From Parietaria judaica (lineage: Eukaryota; Streptophyta; Magnoliopsida; Rosales; Urticaceae): 64,000 nt of DNA. Positions 35,412 through 47,851 of the stretch are shown one piece after another (the first letter of the stretch is position 1; each line of letters starts with the position of its first letter). The position numbers were made by a program, and so were the translations under genes. The stretch covers positions 35,663,201 through 35,727,200 of the forward strand of contig OX940861.1 of the NCBI GenBank assembly GCA_954871525.1, given 5' to 3'. Under the pieces are notes generated by a model. That model had not been told where the DNA came from. It saw only the letters and a list, made by a program, of their open reading frames with translations, and did no database searches.

Positions 35412-35566
35412 GAATTACTCTAAAAAAATATCATCATTGTTTCGCTATTGGATTAAAACATTGTTATTTTTCTATAATGAATATCACAATTTTATAATTA
35501 TTGAAAAAAATTAATGATCAATCTGTTTAATATATATATGTAATATTATAAACTATATATTCACAG

Positions 35567-35595
35567 TCGTGCTTTTGCGCGGGTAAGCCACTAGT
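35567..35595 (+). other. Helitron-type 3' terminus
   Basis: A weak stem-loop TCGTGC-TTTT-GCGCGG, a short spacer, then CTAG at 35591-35594 followed by T. Plant Helitrons end in a small hairpin about 10 bases before CTRR and insert before T. Two stem pairs are G-T, suggesting age. Confidence 0.55.
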
Positions 35596-38228
35596 AAGTA
35601 GCTAAAGAAAGTATTGATAAATGTTGATGATGAGTTGATACGCGTGAAATTCAACAATATTAATTAATAAAAATGTAAACAAATATAAGTAACCCTAAAC
35701 TTTGTCGTACATCAATTCTTTCTAACGATTGGTTAAAAGCTTGAACGCTAATTAGTCCTAAACCATCTAGAGAGCATCAAAGAATTGGGTTATGATTGTT
35801 GATAAAGTAATATAATTATATAATGATAATGCTACAAATTACATGAAGGACGTGAGAGTAAAATAGATACATGAATAATTAACAATGACATTAAATAAAG
35901 TTTAAATTATGTTTGTAATTTCAAATAGTGCTATTGCATAATGGTTGTTCTACGACAGTAAGCTCAACGACTTAAATATATTTGTATGTATTTAATTCTT
36001 TATTGTTTATTATGTAAGATATTAAAAACTAAAGGTAAACATGCAGTGCAACAAACATCTACAAAGACTAATTATTGACATTTTGAAAATGATCTAATTG
36101 CTTCCGATTTTTTTTTCAACGGTTAAAATAGTAAATTTATATCAAAATTCTACACGCAGGATCGGATAAGGTGAAAATAAAATGATATATTCAATATCTC
36201 TCTCTCGCTCAAATTGGCCCCGTCTTGTTATTCGTTGTGCTATCTCGTTCGTTAGATTATACTTATATATATATATATATATATGGCGGAGGTACGTGTC
36301 CACAAATGAGTGCATGTGCATACGCTCATTTCAAACAAAAAATCTTGTTTAGGATTTGATTCGACTCTTCTTATTTCCTCTTCTTTTTTTACTCGATAAA
36401 TATATTCTATTATCCTTCGGAAAAAAAAATTATCTATATATATGTCTAAAAGTCGCTTTAATATAGTTTTTTATAATTTTTGTTTATTTACGTATAAAAA
36501 AAAAATCGATTGAAATATGCTTTGTGTTTCGCTTGAGATTAAAGTCCGGCTACCCATGTATATATATATATATATATATATATGAGACTCGTTTACGTGA
36601 CCCTAAAGATTAGTATATATTGATAGATAGAGTAAAAGGCAAATATATGATGGGGTCCTCAACAAGCTGTCATGTTCTCAGAATTCATGTGTCAAAAAGT
36701 GCTTTCACACAAACTGTTATGAAAACAGATGTGTCATTTCGACCTCCCCTCTTTTTTTTTTTTGAGAGAGAGACACGTCCTCGCAAGCCAATATCTTCCT
36801 AAGAGTTAGTGCTTTCGAAATATTTATATTTATATTTTGACTTCCATTATTTTTCTTTTTCTAACCCTAGAAAAAAACCTACCCTAACGTATTCTCTCTA
36901 AGTATCACCTAAAGTTGAATAGTTTAAATATGGACACTCTAATTTCACACGTACAGCGCGACAGATATATACATAATACATGCACCAAAATGTTTTAGTG
37001 ACCTGGTAAATTTCCTGCAAGTTCCCACTTTACGAGTATTTCATACGGTTACAACGATGAAATTTTTAAAGTTTTTAAAAAACCGATTGATATCGATTGT
37101 GCCAATATTATTTAATGGATATCTTATAAAACCGATAAATCTTTTGAAAGAAAATTAAACATAATACACAAAACTTAAAAATATGTTCGTGTATATTTTA
37201 AGAAAAAATCGAATCTCTTATGAATTGAATTTCGAGAGATTATGTAAGTGAATGTGAAAAAAGGTATAAAGTTTTTTCTATCAACGATTCATGAGGAGAG
37301 TAACTGTACGGTCAGCATTCATACCAGAAGAGGGTTACTGCTGATATACGTACCGAGAGTTATTAAATTTTGGATACAAATAACTAATAGATAAATTGCA
37401 CGTACTTAATTACCGATGTTGAATTTTACTGCCCATATTTTTATGATTATACATTGGATCGACTTAATTCGACGGGTATTTCATTCTATATATATAAGTA
37501 TAGGCAACTGTGTATACATATAATAATGACCAAACTATATCTTTACAGTACACCCTCCAACTTGGTCACGCACTTTTCTCCATCTGGTTTTCTTTTTCTG
37601 TGTATTAAATAAACAAGGAATTTGAAGTGTTTGGTTCAATGATAACTCAGTAAGGAAAGAAAAGAAAAAGTCATAGACATGGAAGGCACATCATGAGTAC
37701 TAGTATAATGGCTTGTAATTTATTGGCTCTTTTTACCCTTTAATTGTAAGAGTGTGCTTTCATAATAATGTAAAATATTATTAACATGGTCCATTCGCAG
37801 ATTCTCTTAAATGCATGCATGTTGAGCGTCGCTAGGTTTATCTCTAGATATCCACGTCGATTTCATATTTTATGTTTTTCTTATATTATAATGTTTGGAA
37901 AACATTCATAATTATCAAACTCATTTGAAAATTATGGCTGTTTTTCTTTTGCTTCTTTTCTTTATCTTACAAGGGAAAAAATCCAGTAGACTGAACGATC
38001 GAATCATGCATATATGCATTTTTGGAAACGTTGTCGTATGTACTGTTTATGTCGTTTTCGCGAGTAATTAATTAACTTGTTAAGCAATTCTCAAACGACA
38101 CGCTATCATATACTATATGTTGAGAGTGATGCAAGTTTTATTAAAAATAATAATCTTTATTTACAGTATTTTACTTGATGTCTGCGACGTAGACATTTGT
38201 TTTGAGGATTACTGAGAAAAAAAAAAGT
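35596..38228. other. AT-rich intergenic sequence, nothing recognised
   Basis: No ORF with a recognisable domain, no RNA gene and no terminal repeats could be supported. (TA)n tracts lie near 36263-36284 and 36558-36582. The short frames (for example 36620-36802) lack any support. Confidence 0.6.
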
Positions 38229-38271
38229 AGTTGCACACATTTTTTTTTTTTTTTGAAGGAAGAAGATTTCA

Positions 38272-41200
38272 TTAAAGAGAGGGAGTTAAATCCCGTTGTA
38301 CGACATTGTCAAGCCACTCCGGGCAATTACACGACCAAATATCCGTAGTCCCCTCGGCAGAGCCGGCCTTGAGCCAAGGCTGACTAGGCCCAGGCCTAGG
38401 ACCCAAAATTTTGAGAAAAAAATACACTATACAAAGGGCCTCCAAGATAAGTATTGAGGGCCCAAAATACACTACACTCTTAAAACTTTTCTAAGAGCAT
38501 ATTAATATTCTTTGTGCTGTCGAGACTCAACAATTAAAGTGGTGGGCCCTTTTGTTTATAGTTTTTAGACTTTAGGTTTCTCTGATTTTCATATATTTAT
38601 GATTTTAATTTAAATTATTATTTTCAAAATGTTGTAGATAAATGGAGGAAGCCCATTCTTTTTATACTTAATCTTATATCTGATTAAATAATATATACAT
38701 AAAGTAAAATTAAAGTATCTTTTGCCATTTAATATCACATTTAAAAAAATATGAATATATAAGTTGATATATTATTTGTGATAATTTATTTTCATGTTGT
38801 TTTTAGTGTTTATTTTTAGAAGTAGTAACAAGTTAGTGTTATAATTTTAAAAAATAGTTTTTATCTTTAATTTTTCTCGCCTAGGGCCCCGACAAAGTCA
38901 GGGCCGGCCCTGCCCCTCGGGGATACGCGATTTAGCTAGGAAATTAGCAACCGCATTACAATGTCTTGGAATCCAACGAAGTGTGCCGGACGGCACCATC
39001 CTCTTGATCAACGTGTCAATTTGCGCTAGGATCGGCCCTTGCAAACTATTAAAATGATTCCCCTTAACAAGTTGGATGGCCCGGAGGCGATCGGATTCCA
39101 CCACCGAAATTTGCCACCCACGGTCAAGAGCAAATTGAAGCCCATGGAGGATAGCCAAGCATTCCGCCGTTAAAGCCGAATCTACCGAACCTAACTTTGA
39201 GGCCGTGACACCGCAAACCATGCCTCGATCATTTCTAACAACTCCACCTACCGCCGTGAGCCCATAAGCTTCCACCCAAGCCGCATCCACATTGAGGGTG
39301 AGCCCCCCGTTCTCCGCCCCGGTCCAAGCACGTTGTCTAGCCGTCTTGTCTATGTTCGGGCTCAACCCCGAGCTTCTAGCACCCGCTTTAAAGCTTGAAA
39401 ACCAACTCACGACCTCTTCGATCCAAATCTCTGGCCTCTTGGAGTAATTCTCAAAAAGTTTGAGATTCCGATCCGTCCAAGCCACCCAAACGAGACCACA
39501 AAAAAGCTCTAAGTTCGCCAAAGAGAGATTATCCATCGCACGAAGGAAAAGTTCTCTCAAAGGTATCGCCCCCGTTTTTTCGACCCACCGATGCAACGTG
39601 GAGCTTCTCCAAATTGCTTGTGCTCGCTCACATCCCCAAATAGCTAGTAGACCATCCTCCGGAAGCGCCCCACAAAATTTGCAAAACGGCAAGCAATCCA
39701 CGCCTCTTCATCTTAGCGCTCCAAAAGTATGTAAATCGTCGAACCACGTCCGCCAAATCAAGTGTTTGACTTTAGGCGGGATTTGAAGGCTCCACATAAC
39801 TTTCCACCAACGTGGTTCTTGAGGATCCGAACACGATGGACCACCGTGGGTGCTCGACCTTGCAAGCCGATAGGCCGACTTCACCGTATAAAGCCCATCC
39901 TCCTCAAAATGCCACACTAAGTGGTCCTTATAATCCTCATAGCCCAACGGAATCTTCAAGATTGTCTCGGCATCGTACGGGCACATAAAGTTTCGGACCA
40001 AATCATGGTCCCACCTTCCTTCCTTTATAAAGTCGGCGACTCTCCATGGATATCCATCGTCCGGCTCTCCGGTGACCACGGAAAAGGCTCCGGCTCTCGG
40101 GATCCAAGGTTGTGAGAAAGCCCTTAGATTCCCGTTCCCGATTTGCCACCTAATCACACGCCGTACCAAATCTCGTCCCCAACAAAGGCTCTTACAAAGA
40201 AAGGAAAAATGCGCCTTACTTTCAAAATCGAGTACCGAGGTTGTGGGAAAATACTTTGCCTTGAGAACTCGTGCCATCAAGCATTCGGGATGTTGGAGGA
40301 TACGCCAAGTTAGTCGACCTACGAGGGCACGGTTGAAATCGCCAAGATCTTTAAAACCAAGACCTCCATCCGCTTTCGGTTTTGCAATGAGCTCCCATCG
40401 TTTCCAATGGATTTTCCGCTTGTCCTCCGTGCCGCCCCACCAGAACCGGGCTATAAGTCTATGAAGTTCATCAATAGTGGTGGACGGTATTCGGAAGAGG
40501 CTCATAGTATACGTCGGTATTGCTTGGATCACCGCTTTCACAAGAACCTCACGTCCTCCCGCCGAGAATAAGTTAGCTTTCCACGCCTGAAGTTTCTTAT
40601 TGACTCGGTTTGTGAGGTTGCGAAAGGTTGCCACTTTTTGCCTCCCGACGTGGGTCGGGAGTCCGAGATAAGATTCAAGCCTCTCAACAACTACCATATT
40701 GAGGATGTTTGCCAAATGGCCCACCGACTCCTCGCTAACATTGGTCGAACAACACATCATCGATTTATCCATATTGACCACTTGGCCCGAACCTTTCTCG
40801 TAAGTGGATAGAAGAGAGCGAATAGCATTGCAACACACTTCATTAGCCTCGCAAAAGACTATGCTATCGTCCGCAAAAAGGAGGTGCGTGATCGAAGGGG
40901 CCTCGGGGCGGCACGCGAACCCCGGAGAAGTCCTAGCCGTTCTTGACCGCGAATAAGAGCGGAAAGACCTTCCGCACACACAAGAAATAGGTACGGCGAA
41001 AGCGGACATCCTTGCCGAAGACCCCTTCCCGGAGCGAAAGCCCCCCCAATCCTTCCATTGATGACTACGGAGAAAACCAGAGTCGTTATACAATCACGGA
41101 CTACCTCAATCACTCTTTGGCCGAAACCCATCCTTTTCAACATAGTGTCGATGAATCCCCATTCAACTCTATCGTAAGCTTTGCTCATATCAAGCTTAAG

Positions 41201-42370
41201 CGCCAAACTTCCCTTCTTCCTTTTCGTTTTACGCTTAAGAGAATGGAGAAGCTCATAGGCGAGGACGGCGTTGTCCGTGATGAGTCTACCGAGAACAAAA
41301 GCACTTTGTTCATCGGAGATGACGGAGGAGAGCGCTCCTTTTTTTTAGAGAGAGCGCTCCTTTAATACGGTTGGCAACCACCTTTGTGACGATCTTGAGG
41401 GTGACGTTACAAAGACTAATGGGGCGATAGTCCTTGACCTTCGTCGGATTCTTGACTTTGGGGATGAGTACAATATTCGTGGCATTCCACGACCGAGCAC
41501 TAACCTTCCCATTTAGGATGTCCAAACATTCATTTCTAGTCTCGGGCCCTACAATTTCCCAAAACCTTTGGAAAAAAAATAGCGTGGAAGTCGTCAGGGC
41601 CCGGAGCCTTGAGAGGGCCCATGGAGAAAAGGGCCTTGTCCACTTCATCGCCCGTGAAAACTTTGTCTGTAAGGTTTTGTTGCCACTCCGGAAGCGAGCG
41701 GACATCTTCGCAAGTGATCATGTCAAAGTCGCTCTCGGAAGCTCCATTCGAAGCAAAGATTCCAGTAAAGTATCTCTCGAAGACATAACGGACTTCTTTC
41801 TCCGCCGTAATCCAAGTTCCCTCCTCATTTTGGATGCCGCGGATCAAATTTTGGGACTTTCTCCGACCGGCTCTCGAGTGGAAATAGGCCAAATTCTTAT
41901 CACCCCCCTTAAGCCAATCCGCCCGTGCCCTTTGCTTCCAATAGTATTCATCGACAAGGAGAAGCGATTCTAGTTCGGAGCCAACTCTTCGTGCTTCTTC
42001 ACGTGTTCCAGGAGAGAGAACATCTCTATTGATACGCTCAAGAGAGGCCGACAAAACTCTAATCCGAGCCGACAAAACTCTAATCCGACTTTCTCTATGT
42101 CCGAGGGATTTACACGCCCAATTCCGAAGAGCCTTGACAAGCGGAAAGGCCTTGTGAGACATCTCCGCCGGCTCTTCTCCCGCATCCGTACTTCCAAGTT
42201 TCGCGGACAATCGTAGCACAATTGTCATTCATGAGCCATCCCGGCTCAAAGGCCCATCTCTTTCTCAAAAGTCCTCGCTCCGGTACAAGAGGCGGTCTTA
42301 CCGTTGTGTCGATAAGGAGGACTCTATGATCGGAACCCCAATAGTCTAGAGTTTCCACCACGCTCGTTGG
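38272..42370 (-). pseudogene. LINE ORF2 remnant: endonuclease end, reverse transcriptase, zinc-binding domain, RNase H
   Basis: Order on the - strand: endonuclease C-terminus (ETLDYWGSDHRVLLID, near 42340), linker (YWKQRARADWLKGGDKN), and RT. RT shows [24 protein letters not shown] (about 41190), [12 protein letters not shown] and FADDSIVF (about 40870). A zf-RVT region (KVKHLIWRTWFDDL) and a plant-type RNase H (LNVDAAWVEAYG, AECLAILHGL, VESDRLRAI) follow. Breaks: an extra base in an A-run near 41570, a duplicated AGCGCTC block with an A-run near 41335-41365, a frameshift near 40930, a TGA near 39710, and the hAT insertion, which replaces the end of RNase H after FLAKSRIPE. The original C-terminus (WSCNCPEWLDNVVQRDL) survives beyond the insert, near 38275-38345. 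Not functional. Confidence 0.9.
38358..38912. mobile_element. Non-autonomous hAT element inside the LINE
   Basis: 555 bp with a perfect 8-bp duplication CCCCTCGG (38350-38357 and 38913-38920). The inverted tips are CAGAGCCGGCCTTGAG and its near-inverse ending GGGCCGGCCCTG, a tip typical of plant hAT elements. The interior is AT-rich and non-coding. Confidence 0.92.
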
Positions 42371-42381
42371 AGTTGCACACA

Positions 42382-43467
42382 GTTTATGCAAGGAAAGTCT
42401 CATAAATTTCCTTGGAAAAACATGTGCATACAAAAAGAATATCATGAAGGAATATCAAATATAAAGTAATCTCCATAAATTAATAAGTTGGACTAAAAAA
42501 ATTATTACATAGAAGTTATTATAATTTATTTGTGTATCAAATTTAATAACGTTAATTCAAATCGGGATAATTAAAAAAAAAGTATTATCTAATTAAAATT
42601 ATTAATTTCTCGAGCTTTAGAACAAGTTAATAACTTTGTGAATATTCCATTTCCTAAATAGTCTTGAATTGTTCGCTTATAGAGAAGATATCAAATAGAA
42701 CATTATCTATGAATTTAAGCTCCCAATGAGCCTTAATCATTTTGGTCATAACTCTAGGGCATTAGTCTTGAAGCTACGTCACATTAACTCGTGTACAACA
42801 CAAATTTCATACCTTCAACACTAACGGTAAAATTACATTGTAGAAGATTGGCTCGATAATATCTCCAACTTAAAGATGATTTCTTGCATGTAAGTGGGAT
42901 TTTTGCCGGAGAATGTGTATCTCTTTTTTAATCATTTTTTTACTAAGACCGAACCTTAGCAAATAGCACCAAGCTCGTTCAGTCTAATCCGAATTTTGTA
43001 ACCAAATCGAGATAGGCATTGACATGAGAAACAATCCAAACCACAAGTTTAATTTCTATATAAAGCATTCACCAAAATGATAAATATCAATCAAAATAAA
43101 TTTGTTTTTCTTCTTCTTTGTATGGGTCCTAGCCAAAGAGGGGCTGCTTTGAAATATTATCCATTACTGTCGATCAACTGCTCGATGGATCATCTTTTAG
43201 GGTCTTCTAAGATTTTGATTCTCTTTCACGAAACCTTACAAACATAATAGGCTCATATACCTTAGTATCGTTTGTCGCTCATATTGCCTCGCGTCGTCGT
43301 TGTTTGATTACAAGTCTCACTCTACACGACACTGCTTGTTAGAATCATATTACATTCTACATAATATATCTATATATTCACAAAATAATGAGTCGTCGAA
43401 CTTTAAAATATAGAGCGTACAGGTAAGAAATTAATAATAACGTAAACATCAAATATAAAAATAGTGA
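42382..43467. other. AT-rich sequence, nothing recognised
   Basis: Between the LINE target duplication and the next hAT element. No gene, RNA or terminal repeat could be supported. Confidence 0.6.
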
Positions 43468-43475
43468 TAGAAACT

Positions 43476-44219
43476 AGGGGTGAAACTGAAACCGATAACT
43501 GAGAAATTAATTTTATGTCTCGGTATCGGAAAATCGAGATTTTTTATTTTTTTTTTGGTATCGATACTGGTATCGGTTTTAAAATTTCTTGGTTTTTCTT
43601 ATCAAACTGAGACCGAGACCGGAACCGAGAAAAAAGAAAAGAAAATCGAGAAATAAACCGAGATATAAACCGGGGACAAAATAAATAAAAAAAAACACAA
43701 AATACCTTGTCCGAAATATAAAATACATGTCTAATACATTAAAACATCTAAAATAATAAAACCATGTCAATTTTTTTCTTTGATTTTGATGTCGCCTTGT
43801 CCTTTTGACGAGGGAGAAGAAGTGTCGAATAGTGAGGGGGGAGGGGGGAGGGGGGATGGAGGCTATAGGATATGTAAAGAAGCCCTAATTAAAAAACAAA
43901 AATACTGGACTATATAAAATGACAATACATAATACATATTTATAAAGCCTTAATTCAAAATCGACAATACATAATAAACATATTAATAAAAACGACATAA
44001 TATAAAATATATAAAACAACATGTAGTTCACAACCGGAACCGATACTAAAAATCAAGAAATATGGTTTTAGTATCGGTTCTCGGTATCGGAAACAGAGAA
44101 CCGGGAGGTATCGGTTCTCGATTTTAAACAAAAAATTTTGGAGTTTTTTTAAGAACCGATCTGGAATCGATACCGAAACCTAGGCAAAACTGAAAACGAT
44201 TACAAAATTTTCACCCAAG
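43476..44219. mobile_element. Non-autonomous hAT-like element with ACCGAT subterminal motifs
   Basis: 744 bp flanked by a perfect 8-bp duplication TAGAAACT (43468-43475 and 44220-44227). The tips are AGGGGTGAAACTG and, inverted, CTTGGGTGAAAATT. Both ends carry many copies of ACCGA/TCGGT (for example ACCGAGACCGG and GGTATCGG), which are probable transposase-binding repeats. A triple GGGGGG run lies at 43835-43855. The interior is non-coding. Confidence 0.88.
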
Positions 44220-44227
44220 TAGAAACT

Positions 44228-45310
44228 AATAGCTAAGAGAATGACAGAGAGATTACAAAGTCCGAAGGCGACAAGATGACAGCTATGAAAAGTTACACAA
44301 ACTAGCATAAGTATGAGGAACGAACCAACATCGATGAGGAGACAACAAAGTGATGAAATTCGGAGGTAGTGAGAAGGAAAACGTCGACGAGCACAGGAGA
44401 TTACTATGGTTTACATATATTTAGGTCTTATTTTTTTCAAAAATTAATAAATGATTAGATAAATATAAGGATGGTGTTGTCAAATTATACTTTGAAAGTA
44501 TGTTTTGGATATTTGAAATTTGAAATTTGAATTTTTTTTTTTTTGCAGAAACGAAAAATAAAAGATATAAAAAGCAAATTTCGCTAAAATTAATAAGTTA
44601 GTATCACTATATAACTCTGTGGAGAGGATTTGTTGCCAAAAATGCAAAAAATAGGCATTTATATTCGTGAGCTGATTCTTATAAAGTTTATAGCATATAG
44701 AGAGGTATTTATTTTCATCCATTTAGCTTAAGATATAACACCATATTATCTAGATTATGCATATTCAAACGTTTTAATTTCTTAAAAAATAATAAACATC
44801 AAAGACTTGGTTGATATCTAGTATTGTTAAAAATATTGAGAATTTCATAATTATTTTTAGCCAAGAAAACAAAATAATCACTATCATCAAGTTCATGCTC
44901 AACTATACATTGTCAATCTAATCACGCTTTCGTAATGAAGAGCTAAAGCCTAAAAGGTAAACTGGAAGGCAATAAAAAATTATATAAGAGCATATAAAAG
45001 AATAAGAGATAAAGAAATGAGAAAAAAGAATATAAAAGAATTTTGCTTTAAAATAAAGCAAACAGAAAATGAGAGATTGGAAGGACCAGTCAAAAAGGCA
45101 TTCTGATCAGATCGACCAAGATGGGAGAAATTCAATGATTTTTTTTAAGAAGCAAAGAAAGAAAAGACTATATTCAGTTATTCATATCATGGACTCATAA
45201 CTACCATTTTCAATGTCTCCTTTTTTTTTTTTTATGAAGAGCAGAATTTATCTAATTATTTTATTACAAAAGTATCTCAAATTAATGGCCTATCTCAAAT
45301 TCAATACGTG

Positions 45311-45365
<55 letters not shown>

Positions 45366-47089
45366 GTGGCGCGGCCCGTCCGGAGAACTATAGTCACAAC
45401 CGAAAAGAAACAACTTGTTAGGTTTATATTTTTTTTTGAAGGACTTGTTAGGTTTATATTGATTATTTGTTAATTATGCTTAACTTTGTAATCTACAACC
45501 CTTTATTTCCACATGATGTATATATATCTATATAAATTCTACTTATCTAAATCGAATCTAGAAGACAAGAGAATCTATGTCTTTTTGGGAGTCAGATCAG
45601 AAAAGGAGTCGAAAGGTTGAAATGGGCATCACATATATTTAAAATTGCTCCATTACTAGATTGATCCACGCGTCCCCACCCTATACGTACGGTGGACCTT
45701 ACCGCACCCTCTCTCGTCCCTGTCTCCACAAATAATAATACGTTACAATGCATAGATCTATAGCAATATTGTCAAATCTAATGCATTGCAAATATAATGT
45801 ACATTGTTTACAAAATTGTGAATAAATTTCCTCTTATGTTACTCTGAGAGATCTATCAGCTTTTTTGTATAACTATTGGTGTCATTCTCATGTTATAAAG
45901 GAGAGGCGTAGGTGATGATTAATTGCCTTAGCTGGTAGTGTTTTTTTTTTTTTTTTTTTTGAATTACACGTTTCGAATCGGATTCTGCTAATTTTGAACT
46001 AATGCTCGTTTGAATTTAATAATGTTTAGTATTACGTTAAGTATCATGGTTCCCCTCAAAATTAACTTGGTAATGAGAGAAATGATTTCTGAGTTTATAT
46101 TAATAAGTTTTTTTTTTTTTTTTCATTGTAAGATCGTTTACACAAAGTAGATATATTTACTAGAATGGATGAAGAATCTAGAACATGCAAACGCAATTAA
46201 CTTACCAAATAAACTTTAAGTTCTAGTATATAATATATTTTACAATAGATGTTGTTAAGACTTTAAAAACTCTAAATCTAAGCAAGTCGTGCATGAGTGA
46301 TAAAATATCAAAATAATTAAATTTTAAATCATTTTATATTACGTGCACTAATAATTTTGATTTTGAATTATGATTCGAGTATGTATGTCTGAGAATAAAA
46401 TATCACAATAAATAATTTATCACTAGATATGATACCTGATTGCTTCATAAACCAACATATCCAATAATCACTAGATTTGCCATGCTTTGGTAGATAGACT
46501 CTTTCTGTCTCTCCATATTAATATGTATATATATATATATATATTATTAAAAAAAATATCCGATGGGTAATGTATGATTGATATTGAGAACCAGAGAATG
46601 GTCCCACTGGATTGTCGTTTGTTGTAGAAGACACCAACACCGTATATTCCATTCGCCAGTTCAGCCACTGACTACGCGATCCAATTTTCTTTGTCGTTTA
46701 GGGAGTCGCTCATGTTGCAAATACACATTTATATTTTTAGCTGACGAGAGAGACTGAAAATTATGGTAAGTGAATTCGAATTTTAACTAAATTAACACGT
46801 AAAAAGCATAATAAAATATGAGAGTTTGAAATAATACAAATATCAAAATTTATATAAATAATAAAATAAAAAAGTTAACTAAATTTAAAGTTCTCTTTCA
46901 AACACACGTCATTGTTTACAAAAGATAAATTAAAATTCTAATAGGAATAGTGCCTATAATAACCTAAATTATGAACACTATAACTAAATAATGCATCAAC
47001 AACTTTGTTTTAATACCAATAGAGGGAATAACATTCATACACATTAATATATATAGAGATATATAGAGAATAACAAAAGCATTCAGAAC
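44228..47089. other. AT-rich sequence without genes; (TA)n at 45315-45361
   Basis: Long AT-rich stretch with homopolymer T runs (about 45222-45233, 45942-45960, 46110-46125) and a (TA)n run of about 23 units at 45315-45361. A moderately GC-rich patch near 45660-45725 shows no ORF. Short open frames are unsupported. Confidence 0.6.
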
Positions 47090-47851
47090 ACTTAGTGAGG
47101 ATGTCAGCACGCTGCTCCTTGGTGCTTACAAACCCCACGATAACCTTTCTCTTCTCCACGCACTCTCTAATAAAATGGAATTTAGTGTCGATGTGCTTGC
47201 TGCGACCATGGAACACTAGATTATTTATACGCAAGCAGATTTGTTGTCCACAAAGAGATTTATTGGCTTCTGCTCGCTTCCGGTCAACTCGCTTATCAAG
47301 CTTCTCAGCCAGACTGCTTGGCACGACGCCTCTGTCGCTGCCATAAACTCGGCCTCGCAAGAGGATAGAGTCACTGTCCTCTGCTTCTGGGATTGCCAAG
47401 TGATCAGGTTCCCGTTGAGGTAGAATGTCATCCCTCCAGTACTCTTCTTGTCAACAATATCACCGGCTATATCACTGTCGGTGAAACCGACCAGCTCTTC
47501 ATCCTCGTTTTCCCTTCCATACTGGATCCCGTAAGTCGTCGTTCCCTTCACGTAACGAAGGATGTGCTTGAATGCATAGCGGTGCAAGCTCGTGGGTTGC
47601 TCCATGTGACGACTCACTATCCCCAACGCAAAAACGATATCTGGTCGGGTGTGGGTCAGATACCTCACCCGATGACACGCCTGTACTACGTGGGATCCAC
47701 TGGGGTTCCTTCTGCATCCTTCCCAAGCTGCAACTTCACCAACATGGGGTACTTTCCCGCATTGCACTCTGCCATTGTGAACTGCTTGAGAATATTCTTC
47801 GCATAGGTCGTCTGCCTAAGCGTGATGCATTCCTTCTTCTGATCGACCTCT
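47090..47851 (-). pseudogene. Ty1/copia RT end and RNase H fragment (third copia family)
   Basis: On the - strand from 47851 it reads VDQKKECITLRQTTYAKNIL (RT C-terminus), then a broken linker and YLTHTRPDIVFALGIVSRHM. RNase H follows with [21 protein letters not shown] and LFVDNKSA. After a frameshift near 47235 it continues [14 protein letters not shown] and ADILTK. It differs clearly from the inner copia family. Its upstream part is cut off at 47852 by the LTR of another copia element, and no continuation was found on the far side. Confidence 0.85.

Larger units (their letters stand above)
6937..35594 (+). mobile_element. Probable non-autonomous Helitron, enlarged by nested insertions
   Basis: The left tip is TCTATATATTATAAAAGG (6937, repeated at 7223). 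The right tip is CTAG at 35591-35594 followed by T, preceded by a short weak stem-loop (TCGTGC-TTTT-GCGCGG, 35567-35582). After removing the nested insertions identified here, the body is roughly 7 kb. It is dominated by tandem copies of a 1.3-kb module with exon-like segments. No Rep/helicase protein remnant is visible, so it would be non-autonomous. The two tips are far apart and the 3' hairpin has G-T pairs, so this pairing of ends is an inference. Confidence 0.45.
38240..42370 (-). mobile_element. 5'-truncated L1-type LINE
   Basis: Flanked by an 11-bp target duplication AGTTGCACACA (38229-38239 and 42371-42381). On the - strand it ends in a 15-nt poly(A) at 38254-38240. It begins abruptly inside the endonuclease C-terminus, the usual result of incomplete reverse transcription. 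Only ORF2 sequence is present, and a 555-bp hAT element has inserted near the 3' end. Confidence 0.93.

Noticed and set aside
35596..38228. Host gene between the Helitron end and the LINE
   Set aside because: No frame longer than about 60 codons and no splice-linked coding blocks could be found by eye.
39460..41973. Plus-strand frames opposite the LINE, up to 179 codons
   Set aside because: Antisense shadows of the LINE ORF2, whose domains are clear on the - strand.
43835..43855. G-rich run as a telomere-like repeat
   Set aside because: The plant telomere repeat is TTTAGGG; this is A-separated G6 within a hAT element.
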